64,000 nucleotides of DNA from contig CM060732.1 in the NCBI GenBank assembly GCA_030704615.1, forward strand, positions 73,327,053 through 73,391,052. Reading direction: 5' to 3'. Each line of letters starts with the position of its first letter. Within the stretch, counting starts at the first letter, position 1. This stretch comes from Takakia lepidozioides. Taxonomy: Eukaryota > Streptophyta > Takakiopsida > Takakiales > Takakiaceae. This document shows positions 30,006 through 39,266 of the stretch, one piece after another. The translations under genes and the position numbers were made by a program. A model generated the notes under the pieces. It had not been told where the DNA came from. It saw nothing but the letters and a program-made list of their open reading frames with translations, and did not search any database.

Positions 30006-30250
30006 TGGGAGTGGATACAACCATGGGAGGCTAACAAGCAACGCAAGGCCCAGCTACAGGAGACCTTGAATACACGAAGTCCTGGCTCAAGTTCACAGAT
30101 TGCAAGACGGCGACTAACGATGGGGCTACTCTTGTACCCGGCCTCTTGGTCTATAGAGTTTGAGTGCGATAGGGACAGTGATACAGGACTTAGTACGGCT
30201 ATGGCTATTACGTCTTGTAGCTATCTGGAGGTAGAGGGACCTATCCACCA

Positions 30251-30263
30251 GCTAGGGGGGCGA
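30251..30263 (+). other. Polypurine tract of element 2
   Basis: GCTAGGGGGGCGA resembles the element 1 tract (GCTAGAGGAGGGGGTGA). It abuts repeat B1, not repeat A2, which implies that U3 starts with B. Confidence 0.7.
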
Positions 30264-30700
30264 TTGTGGTAAACTACTTTATTGTGCATATATGTGTGGT
30301 GTGGTTTGGACAGCGATGTAGTTGTGTAGCGATATGTATGCGCACGACAGCTGTCAAGTTAAATAAGCACAGTGTGAAAACAGCTAGAATAAAACTAGTT
30401 ATTTGTATTTAACACTTGGATTTAGGTCAAGTGTTAAATCAGGTGTCAAGTTTAGTTTGACACCTGGTCCGTCTTATCTTCACGAGAGCGGCAGTCGCGC
30501 GGCTCATCTTTCTCGAGTTGAGCCTGCGTGACCGAGCTCATGCATGTGTTTAGATTTGAGTGTGCTTATGTAGGGGTACAGGTTGTTGTGGGGTGGAGTC
30601 CCCATAGCTTGGGGTGCCCCTGGCTCGACTACTATTTTCTAAGAGTGATGGTTTGGTTTTCATGTTTTGTGTAAACAGTGTGTTCGTTGGTTTTCTATCA
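30264..30700 (+). repeat. 3' LTR of element 2 (segments B1 and A2)
   Basis: B1 (30264-30351) starts TTGTGGTAAACTAC. A2 (30352-30700) is the 349-bp sequence also found at 18780-19128. The total 437 bp, ending in CTATCA, is defined by the polypurine tract on the left. Confidence 0.75.
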
Positions 30701-30794
30701 TTGTGGTAAACTACTTTATTGTGCATATATGTGTGGTGTGGTTTGGACAGCGATGTAGTTGTGTAGCGATATGTATGCGCACGACAATTGTCAA
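30701..30794 (+). repeat. Repeat B2: truncated second LTR copy at the right end
   Basis: Repeats B1 directly after the LTR end, with two differences (AT for GC just before TGTCAA), and includes the first six bases of A (TGTCAA) before diverging. It gives an LTR-to-LTR junction like that of a two-LTR circle. Confidence 0.8.
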
Positions 30795-32089
30795 TAGAGG
30801 TTTAGATTCATGCATCTGTTTAAGGTACATGAAAGTTCAAACCCCGATGGAGTGCCATCCCATCAGTTGGGAAGACGTTGCTATTGGACCACCAATAGCT
30901 TTGGGCAGGGAGTAGGACTAGCTATCTTGGAATTTTTATCATCAAATCTTTTGGTGGATGATTCTTGTTTTGCTGGAATTCAGTTCACAATCGTTTGTGG
31001 CCAAAGCGCTATGAGCTCTTTTAGCTGAGGATTGTGTGCCCCATCTCAGTCTCATTCTGCAAATTTCAGCATTTTTTTTACGACCGCTTACAAATCAGAC
31101 CCCTTGATTAAAAAGGTGGACGCGTTGCCGAAGCAGGTGTAACTTATGGTGTCACTTGACCGAGAAGGGCTACTACCTTCCGGTAGGATGGTGGACACCT
31201 GGCCCTTTGATTATAGTGGGAGGAGAAAATAACCTCTTTCGTAGTACTCTCGCCATGACACAAAAATGCGTCATATTCTCAATGAGTGCATATTTTGAAT
31301 GGGTGCACATATTGAGTCAAACCTGGGCCCCTTATTCATCATTACCTTTACTTCTATTAATTATTATGTCATGGTTTGCATTTTTTTGGGGGCTCTGCGT
31401 GTGTAGTGAGTAAGTAGTAAGTGAGAGGGGAAGAGAGCTCCCAACTCTCTTTATATACCCTCACCGTGCGGTGGGACCTTCTAAAACCCCGCCGAGCCCT
31501 CAACGGTGGAACCCTTCTAGAAGGTTGCCTCCACCACGTACACTTCTCCAAGCCTACGGCTGTTGGGTCTCACTGCCACACCATCCATGTATTAATGTCC
31601 CCGACATGGGGTGCGCAGTTTTCCGGGCCCTCTCCGAGCCCTCTTCTTAGCCTTAATACAGGTTTTCCCGTTCCACTGTGGGCCCTAGTTAATTCCTGGA
31701 CCACTTTCTAATCCCAACACCCCATTTCAAATCTGGCCCCCTTATTGAGTTGCAAATGACAGCTGCTAAGAGTGCCATGATAGCTGCTAAGAGTATGACA
31801 ACGAATTTGTATTGGCTGTAAGGTGTCTACATCCCAGAGCTGACGATCTCGATATTAATAAAATAATATTAATAAAATTAGGACCGCCAGCTTTGGCAGT
31901 CCCAATAATAATTTAAAAAAAAGACCCACCAGCTTTGGCAGTCCTAATATTAATTAAAAAACATAAAAATAATTAAAAATATGATTTTTTCGGGGGTGAC
32001 CAGTGGACGACCGAGCAACTGTGAGGCGCATTTTTTATTAATGAAAAACAAAATTACAGCCGCCAGCTTTGGTGGTTCCATATTAATTA

Positions 32090-32123
<34 letters not shown>

Positions 32124-32576
32124 TTTGTTTCAATATTTTCTGGACGACGTCTCGGGTCAAAAATTTGGTGCACCAAGTATTGGTGCATTTTGGGTGATGG
32201 GCGGGCAACCGTGGACCCCTTTATTATTATTAAAATATAATAATAATAATTAAAAAAATAGGACCACCATCCCGAATTTAATAAAAATAAATAAATAAAA
32301 TAAACATGGCCACTGTCGCCTAACCGTTGCCCGGCTGTCATTGTCATCTTGCGGTCATCCGGAGCTGGGGTCGCCCATTGCTCGACTGTTCATAATGATG
32401 GGGGAGCCCAATACTGTTCGCTAGCAAACTGTTGCATAGGCATATGGTATACTTTAGCCGGAGCTAGCGTAGACACTTTCAATCTTTCTTTTGTTGAGAA
32501 TTAAAATTGTAAGCGATGTGATAGCTTTGAAGTGCATGGTATGTAGGAGGGAGTTGGTGTTACAGATAGTTTGAGG
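30795..32576. other. Gene-free repeat-rich stretch
   Basis: 31385-31730 is LTR-like in texture (TTTATATACC TATA-like site near 31450, CT-rich ends) but I could not fix both ends. Three copies of CCAGCTTTGGCAGTCC-like sequence lie near 31885, 31930 and 32060. TAA/AAT microsatellites follow at about 32088-32125 and 32220-32300. No coding signal. Confidence 0.55.
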
Positions 32577-33265
32577 CAGCGTTTTTTTTTCATTTAAGAA
32601 CTTGAGCCACGTTGGCTCCTGGCTGGCCTATCAGGAAAATCAATTGGCATGTGATCTCGAACCGGTGGCTACTGTCAAGAATGTTTGATGAGTTTTATGC
32701 GAACTCAACTCATGTAGTGTTCGGTTTGTGGGAGCGACAAGAGAGGTAATTTTTTCTAAGTAACAACGACACTGCATATTGCAAAGCCTAGCACAACTCT
32801 GTCACATGGATACAATCCATTGACAAATATGACTAATCTTGTCCAAGATCAACAACTCTGCTCAAAGCCTCATGTGCTGGTGCAAGTCTGCTTAAATGGA
32901 GGTGCATGCCACGGATACTAGGCGGGTAAGCGAAACCTAAATGAGAGTTCCCTCCATAGCTCGACCCCTTGGCAAAAGCGGGAAGAGTTTGAACCCAAGG
33001 CTTTGCTCCTTGCGCTAGTAGGGTGGTAGGGTTTCTAGAAATCGATACGCAAGATCATCTGGATCTAACGAACCCAAATGGCATGTGGCTCTTTTCCTGT
33101 GCGACAGTTGTATAGGCGGCGTCCTCATTGCAGCGACATGATGGCGTTAGGGAGGGCAGTAATGCGAAATAGTGCCATATTTTAACCCATAATTCCTTTG
33201 TAAATTTAGTGAGGCCAATTTCTGGATCGAAAAGTGGCGAAATTTTGCGCATAAAAAAAATGTTG
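32577..33265. mobile_element. hAT-like non-autonomous element, copy 1 (older)
   Basis: Starts CAGCGTTTTTTTTTTC and ends AAAAAAAATGTTG. Flanks GTTTGAGG and GTCTAAGG match at six of eight positions, as an eroded 8-bp duplication. The body is similar along its length to 44295-44991. There is no transposase. Confidence 0.75.
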
Positions 33266-34095
33266 GTCTAAGGTTTTCTATCAGGATTTGAATGTTGGGG
33301 GTTTGCGACCCATTATAATGGACCTCCCATTGATGAAATGGTAGTATGGTGTTAAGTTGATCCAACAAAGTGCAGCCACTGAGCCATTGCTATTCTGTGA
33401 CGCCCACAATCGTTTTTCTAAAGATAAACATCCTAGTGCTTTAATTTAAAGTAAGAACAACCCCTCATTCTCACGCCCTTTATCACAGCCCCCCCTCGCC
33501 ACCGAACACTTAGACAACGTGCGAGGGCAAAGGCAAGCCACGTTGAGGGAGTGGCACAAAATCTCTTGCCATACTCTGATGTCATTTCATAGATTTTGGA
33601 GTTTGACTCCGCACCTATCACTTTCTCCCCTTTTGGCGATTGAAGTTTGCATTGGAAAGCTCTCAATCTGGACTACAATCTTTCTATTGGCAGCTCTTCA
33701 CTAGACCAGGATTCAGGAAGGTACCAAAAAAAAGGTTTGTGTTGCATTAGGGGTGAATGCACTTAAGTGATGAAAAAGCTGCAGATTAATGACCCAAGGT
33801 GACCTATTGGGCCATATGTTTGAAAACTCCTCAATGAACCTCTGATTTCTGTTGGCTAATTACATCATCTATCTGTTAATAGAAGAGTTTCACAGCAAGT
33901 TCATAGCTTTACGGCGAGCAACAACTTGGAATTCAGCTTTGCCCTAAAAACCTCACAACCCCTATTGAATTTCCTCAACCCCTAAAGGCCTACAGCTTTT
34001 TTCACCTATCTGCACCTCTGGCCAGCTTTTTATTCATAACTACAAACCTAACAAAGATTTACAAAACTTCACCCCTGGATAAAGTTTCTTATTAC
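33266..34095. other. No recognisable gene
   Basis: Short frames only; none shows a domain. Nothing else was recognised. Confidence 0.5.
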
Positions 34096-34250
34096 CTGCA
34101 CTTGAGCAGGTAACCCAGTGGTTGGGTATTTGTAAGCATAACCTGGGTGATCCTGGGTTCAATCCTTCAACATGCTTCATTCCGTCCATTGGCCCCTCGA
34201 TGGGCGCAGTGTTGAGCTATAAATTCACTGGATGTTAAAGAAACTTTATC
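34096..34250 (+). mobile_element. tRNA-related SINE-like sequence
   Basis: A-box-like TAACCCAGTGG (34112-34122) and B-box-like GGTTCAATCC (34156-34165) lie ~44 bp apart, as in tRNA-derived Pol III promoters. The 3' end has TTTATCTTTATCC. Target duplications were not resolved. Confidence 0.5.
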
Positions 34251-34445
34251 TTTATCCTTACCACAATAAACCCCTACACCTATTTGCACCTTAAATTTTA
34301 CGAGATTTTTTAAGAACGTTATAATATTTTCCGTGAGGCTGAAAAGGGAAGTGATCTCTGCAAAACAGGGATAAACTTCACAAATCTTATCACATTCCAA
34401 AATGGCAAAGCCAGTCGAGTTCAATTTGCACACCAACAGTCACTG

Positions 34446-34672
34446 GTAAGCTTAGCTCAGTTGGATAGTGCACTGAGTGCCACCCAGATGATTCTGGTTA
34501 GCCTAGATCCTGCTACCTTGACAGGTGTGGTATGTTCTTCTCCTCCTTCCCGTTTGGTCGGTGTCCCATTTCTACGCCTTCATGGCGAGGTTAGGATTTT
34601 CTCTCACTACAATTAAGGGGCCTGATTTGTGAGCTGTCGCTCCCAGGTGTTTCCCTTTGTTTACAAAAAAAG
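34446..34672 (+). mobile_element. tRNA-related SINE-like sequence
   Basis: A perfect A-box TAGCTCAGTTGG (34453-34464) is followed ~32 bp later by a degenerate B-box (GGTTAGCCTAGATCC). The body is non-coding and ends at an A-rich TTTACAAAAAAA tail. It is not a tRNA gene because no cloverleaf closes. Confidence 0.5.
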
Positions 34673-36094
34673 TTTACACGAGAAGATGCCTCATCATGTT
34701 TGTCAACTTATATCATAAATCTTTCAGAGGTTTTGAACAAGGCTTACATCATACATGTACCTTCTTGATAATAATCTGGACGGGGGGTCTAGAGCTGCAT
34801 GTTCTGGAATTTCCCAGGCAGGTTTTGAGAGAATCATTGGAAAAACAGGAAGACCCCAATGTGAATAAAGCCGGAAACATACTCCTATATTTGTGATGAA
34901 ATCTACTCACTGGAACCCCTTTGCCTATAAGGGGTATTCTTAATTCTTCTCTGGACCTTTGGTTCTCGAGGCTTTTCCACTGGGCTACTCTCTGAAGAGA
35001 CAGGGAACTTGCTCTAAATGTTCAGATATGTGGTACCTTCCTTTATCTACAAGGGGCTCTCCGAAAATTTTGGGCAGGCAGTGTAGCCACTCTTGTTATA
35101 TGGAAACAGCCAAAAAAAGGTTTTCTAGAAATGCTGGAGGTGACGAGAACTCCTGTCGAGTTGGGAACTGCCACAAAACCTGCATGATATCCATTCCTTT
35201 GAGATTGGGTCTGTCCTTCTCAACCTCTAATTTCAGATAAGCCCTACTTGTAATAAACACTGTGAAGGGTGGTCTTATGAAGCCTGGCCACTCTGACATG
35301 CTGTGCAATAGAAATGCAATCTCATACAAGTCAAATCCATGGCTGCTCCATCATATAGGTGTGATCCTGAAGTGGTGAAGTTAGCAGGACAACCAACATG
35401 GACGTCATTGACAACCAAGTGACATTCAAAAGAAGGTAGATATCAGCAGCACAACCACGTGTACCGGGTCAGCAGAACTACATGAGAGAAGGTTATGCGA
35501 AGAAAACCGTAAGGTCACAACAATAGGTCACCACAATATTTCGTCAGTCCAGCAGACCTACAGAATTGTTCTATCAAATCCTTCAAACAGTCAGCCGAAT
35601 GTCGACCAGAGATGGTCACATCCTACACTGGAACAACCATGGCATGTGTGCCTAGACGCTCTCCTTTCTGGAAGCAAGGAGGTGTATATCATAGCTGGGC
35701 CTCTTCGACAGTCGAGCCATTTTTACAAGCCAAGAACTGTCAACCTACAAAACTTTGGTACAAATATCTACACTCCATCTCTCTGAATGTTTAAGACGAC
35801 CTTGAGGGGAAGGAATAGACTGGTGAACTCGCGGAAGTCTAGCCTTCTACCCACTGGGCTGGTTCTATATTTCCCAACCACTTCAAATGTAATTAAGTCC
35901 GAAAATGTTCCGCAAAAATATGACTCCAGCCATTTCCCAGGCAGAAGCATTCCCGCCCAGAACGACAGTATCCACGAACCTTAAGGAGATTGCAAGGGCA
36001 GTTTCCAAATGTCTCTGTTTGCGGGAATTGCCCAGATGTAAACAAAGCCACAGTTGCACTGGATCACATAGAATCCATCGACGTGGTTTGCAGA
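34673..36094. other. No recognisable gene
   Basis: Downstream flank of the LEA_2 gene. Short frames on both strands show no domain. It may include its 3' UTR next to 36095. Confidence 0.5.
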
Positions 36095-36676
36095 TCAAAG
36101 TTTCACCTGATGGTCGCAAACAAAGCTCTGTATTGTGGCGTTCGCAATGAAAACGGTGACGTCGCAATCAGAGGTGGTCACGGCATGATGCTTGAAAGCT
36201 TTGAGAACCTGTACTGTGCCAGTGAGCCCAGTGTGAGTATGCACTGGAAGAATTCCATTCGATATATCGCTGGGCAGGTGAGAGTCGAGAAGAACCCGAT
36301 CAGCTTCCACAGACAGAAGCAGAGAGAGAAAGTCGTCCTTTTGCGGGAGGATCTCACCAGCAGGAATAGGGGCCACCCCCACTGGATTTCCATAGTAGTA
36401 CAGCATGGTGGTACTATCAGTGTAATGGAAGCTCACTTTGTTGGGGTTGTGCACCGTCAGGTCAACCAGCAACGACAGATTGAACGTCGGCCCGGCAGAA
36501 GGCGATCCAAACCCAATGTGAAACCCCTCCAACTCTATGGAGTTCACATACACTGTCGGATCCTTGGCCTTGAAGAACGTAAATCCTAGAATGGCTGCAA
36601 CCGTCGCCACCAGCAGCACCACCGCCAGCGATACCCACAGACATTGTGACCGTTGCTTGCTCTCATACGCAGTCAT
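36095..36676 (-). CDS. LEA_2 / NDR1-HIN1-like (NHL) membrane-anchored protein
   Basis: Intronless 193-aa protein. The ATG at 36676 is the first in frame; upstream codons to 36706 have only a TTG. The short cytosolic N-terminus (MTAYESKQRSQ) is followed by one membrane segment at about residues 13-35 (VSLAVVLLVATVAAILGFTF). The LEA_2 domain then holds LSLLVDLTVHNPNKVSF, with the family's NPN turn, and MLYYYGNPVGVAPIPAGEI. Proteins of this family sit in the plasma membrane or at plasmodesmata with the LEA_2 barrel outside, and many respond to pathogens or drought. The exact role here is unknown. The length is typical. The upstream plus-strand sequence is CT/CA-rich, as in a plant 5' UTR. Confidence 0.85.
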   Translation of the reverse strand: MTAYESKQRSQCLWVSLAVVLLVATVAAILGFTFFKAKDPTVYVNSIELEGFHIGFGSPSAGPTFNLSLLVDLTVHNPNKVSFHYTDSTTMLYYYGNPVGVAPIPAGEILPQKDDFLSLLLSVEADRVLLDSHLPSDISNGILPVHTHTGLTGTVQVLKAFKHHAVTTSDCDVTVFIANATIQSFVCDHQVKL

Positions 36677-39266
36677 GGCTTCTACCTCTCGGGATTGTAG
36701 CAGCAAACTCCAAGCACTTCTACCTCTCCTTCACTTCCACCTCCCTCCACCTCAGCTGCTCTCTCAAACACCACACTCTTCTACTACTGTCTCCCTATTA
36801 ACCTCCTTCTTTCTCAACCCTGCTGCTGCTTGAGCTTGAGCTTGAGCTAGAGCTTCGTCTTCCACACGCTGGATTGAGATGCTCAACAAGCCACAGCCTA
36901 AATTTCAATTCCGGTCGCAAAGGCGGCTGCTGCTGAGCAGTGCAGACATGGCCGCCACCTTGGGCCCGTGTTGGGCAGGCTGATGCGCTCTTGGGTACAA
37001 GCTGCACCAGCTTTGCGGTCTCGACCGGCTACAGTCGGTGGTCGGACGAGAAACCATCACTTTTCCGTCGACGAGACGTCCAACTGGACACGGAAACCGG
37101 AAGTCGGCGGTGGCATGATGGCGGTTGCAAAGGGGCCCCACCGGTGGCACGTGCGGAAGCATGCCGCTTGCCTGTACGCCGCCCGTATTCAAAGCAGCGC
37201 AGACTTCCCATGCTCGCATGTCCGGCTGCTGCCCTCGTAATTTATAGTCCACCTTCAAATCCTCGTAGAAATCCGTTGAAGTGCAGTAGATACCCTCGCT
37301 TGCTCTGCAACATCACAGCTTCATCTTGTGTAGTTGAATGAAGAGCAAGATTCGGTGATGAGAGAAGATCATGACACAATCTTGCTTTGTACTGGGTTCT
37401 CAGTTTTTCCAGTCCTGTGCAGAGGCTAGTGTTTGCTTTCGGATCATATTCATCTTCTTCCTGTGAGACTCGACCGTTGTGCACAAGTTCACCTTTCTGC
37501 AAGTTTATCATCCTCCTCGTCTGCCAAGCCCCATATTTCGCAGCTTGTCTTGCAGATCAGGAGAGAGTATGATAGGGAGGTGGTGACTGGCGACAGCTCC
37601 ATACTCCATACCTTCGAAGACGGCACTGGGGAGTAGAGTCTAGCATAGCACTCCCCAAGAGGACTGTAGAGTCAGAACGTATTCGGACATGATTGCGCTG
37701 AAATCACAGGTGGCAGCTTTCATTGACAAGATGGCGGCCGGAACTTATTAGCTCTCTCAAGACCGTTAACAAAAGCTTCGACAGGTGTGAGCTGCATTAA
37801 TGTCAGGCTGCATTTGCGTACTCCAAGACACAAGTGTCTCTTATTAGACACCGAGCGAGTCTTTGCCACAATAGTGTGGCAAGGTTGGATTGGTGCGGGA
37901 CATTGTACACACTCATTTCCTTTCATTCCAGAATCCAAAGGCAGCTAAAGAGGCACTGTGCAGCAGAGACCCAACATGCTCTTGAGTCTTCACAAATTTT
38001 ATATTGCAGACTGTAATACAATACCCGACCTACTACGTACGCATACTCTGACAAACTACAGGTGAGACAAATCCCGGGAGATTACAAACAACCAAGAATA
38101 GCCCAGAAGCGTGTGAACTAGAAAAAGAATGATGAAATCATTATCACCAGAAAGCTTATCTCCTGTAGCCCACAAATGGGGTTAGAGAACTGAAGGATCT
38201 AATAATGTTTGAGGTGTGCCTCTCATGACCCAATCATGTATATGTATGTGCAACAGACAATTGGTACTCCTACTCTAGAACTAGATACCGAGTACGCTTG
38301 AAACGGCTACATAATCAGACGACAGCCACATTTCAAACTACGGAGCTACTGGTGTGAGTTCTGAATAAAATCTTCTCAGGCAGGTACACTGTACCAAAGA
38401 TGAGGACCATTTCAAACAGTAATCCGTTTCAAAACAACGTATCCTACGTGTATGTACTTTGTAGATTTGAAGTGGTGGGCGGAGGTTGGGGATTTGTGTA
38501 TTTGCCATGAGGTTCTGCACACAGGCATGCAAGCTTAGTAACAAGCACAATACAAGAGGAAGGTGACTACTCTACCTAATCCAACAGAGAGAAAAACCGA
38601 TGGGGCTTTTCCAAAGCGAGGTATAATCAGAGGGTTGTAGCTGGAAAAACAGTTTTGCACATCATCCTTGTCTCACATTATGCAAGCAAGAGCGGTTAGT
38701 GTACAAGAAGCTTCGGATATTGTACATATACAACCCTGCATACAATTGTGTCATTCTCTAGTTGCTTGCATTGCAGGAAAAGTACCGCCCAGCTGGAGCA
38801 GCAGTTGGAAAGATAAGAGGGTCGATGTTTGAAGCACCAATCAGGTGATTTGACTTGGTGCAAGAATCATAGATATCTGTATAACTAGTGGATGCGTGTG
38901 GTTGGTCAAGAGAAGGGCATGAAAGCTGAGTGTGGTCTGGGACCTGACACATCAAATGCTGATAGGTGTTAAGTGGTGTTGATTGTATAGATTGCCTGGA
39001 GCCCGGACTAAAGCATCTTAAATGCTACTGCAAACTGGCTGGAATTGTGGACTCTGGTTGTCTTATAGTCGAGATAAAACCATTTCAAACCCTTCCCAGT
39101 TCTTGTAGCAAGCAACCGGAAGTCACCTGTGAGTAGTTAGTGTCCCTTGATGGTCAGTATATCATACATGGGTGGTGATACCCCCCCAGGTAGTGTACAG
39201 ATTATGACAGTGTGAGATTCACCCCTATCTGCAAGTGTGCTCTTTCTTTTGTGCGTGGTGTTTGTG
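36677..39266. other. Intergenic region between the LEA_2 and PPR genes
   Basis: Holds the LEA_2 5' flank (a GAGCTT repeat at 36825-36850) and probably the 3' UTR of the PPR gene near 39200. Short open frames on both strands (for example 36940-37341) have no recognisable domain. Confidence 0.5.

Larger units (their letters stand above)
18780..30794 (+). mobile_element. Ty3-type retrotransposon encoding a cytosine-5 DNA methyltransferase (element 2)
   Basis: A 12.0-kb element. Order: 349-bp repeat A1, primer site, leader with a captured gene fragment, unknown ORF, gag, protease-methyltransferase, UAG, reverse transcriptase-RNase H-integrase, PHD finger, polypurine tract, repeat B1, repeat A2, repeat B2. 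A1 and A2 differ at only two of 349 positions that I can see, so insertion is recent. The ends share TGTCAA. A 1-nt frameshift and two UAG codons lie in the integrase part, so this copy is probably not fully active. It starts ~150 bp right of the outer CACTA terminus. Confidence 0.9.

Noticed and set aside
18780-30794. DIRS/Ngaro-type element because of split direct repeats
   Set aside because: It encodes a DDE integrase with HHCC domain, a protease and Ty3-type reverse transcriptase, not a tyrosine recombinase; a permuted two-LTR form explains the repeats.
31385-31730. Solo LTR
   Set aside because: Texture and a TATA-like site fit, but I could not find matching TG/CA ends with a target duplication.
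34453-34520. tRNA gene
   Set aside because: Good A-box, but the B-box is degenerate and no acceptor, anticodon or T stems close.
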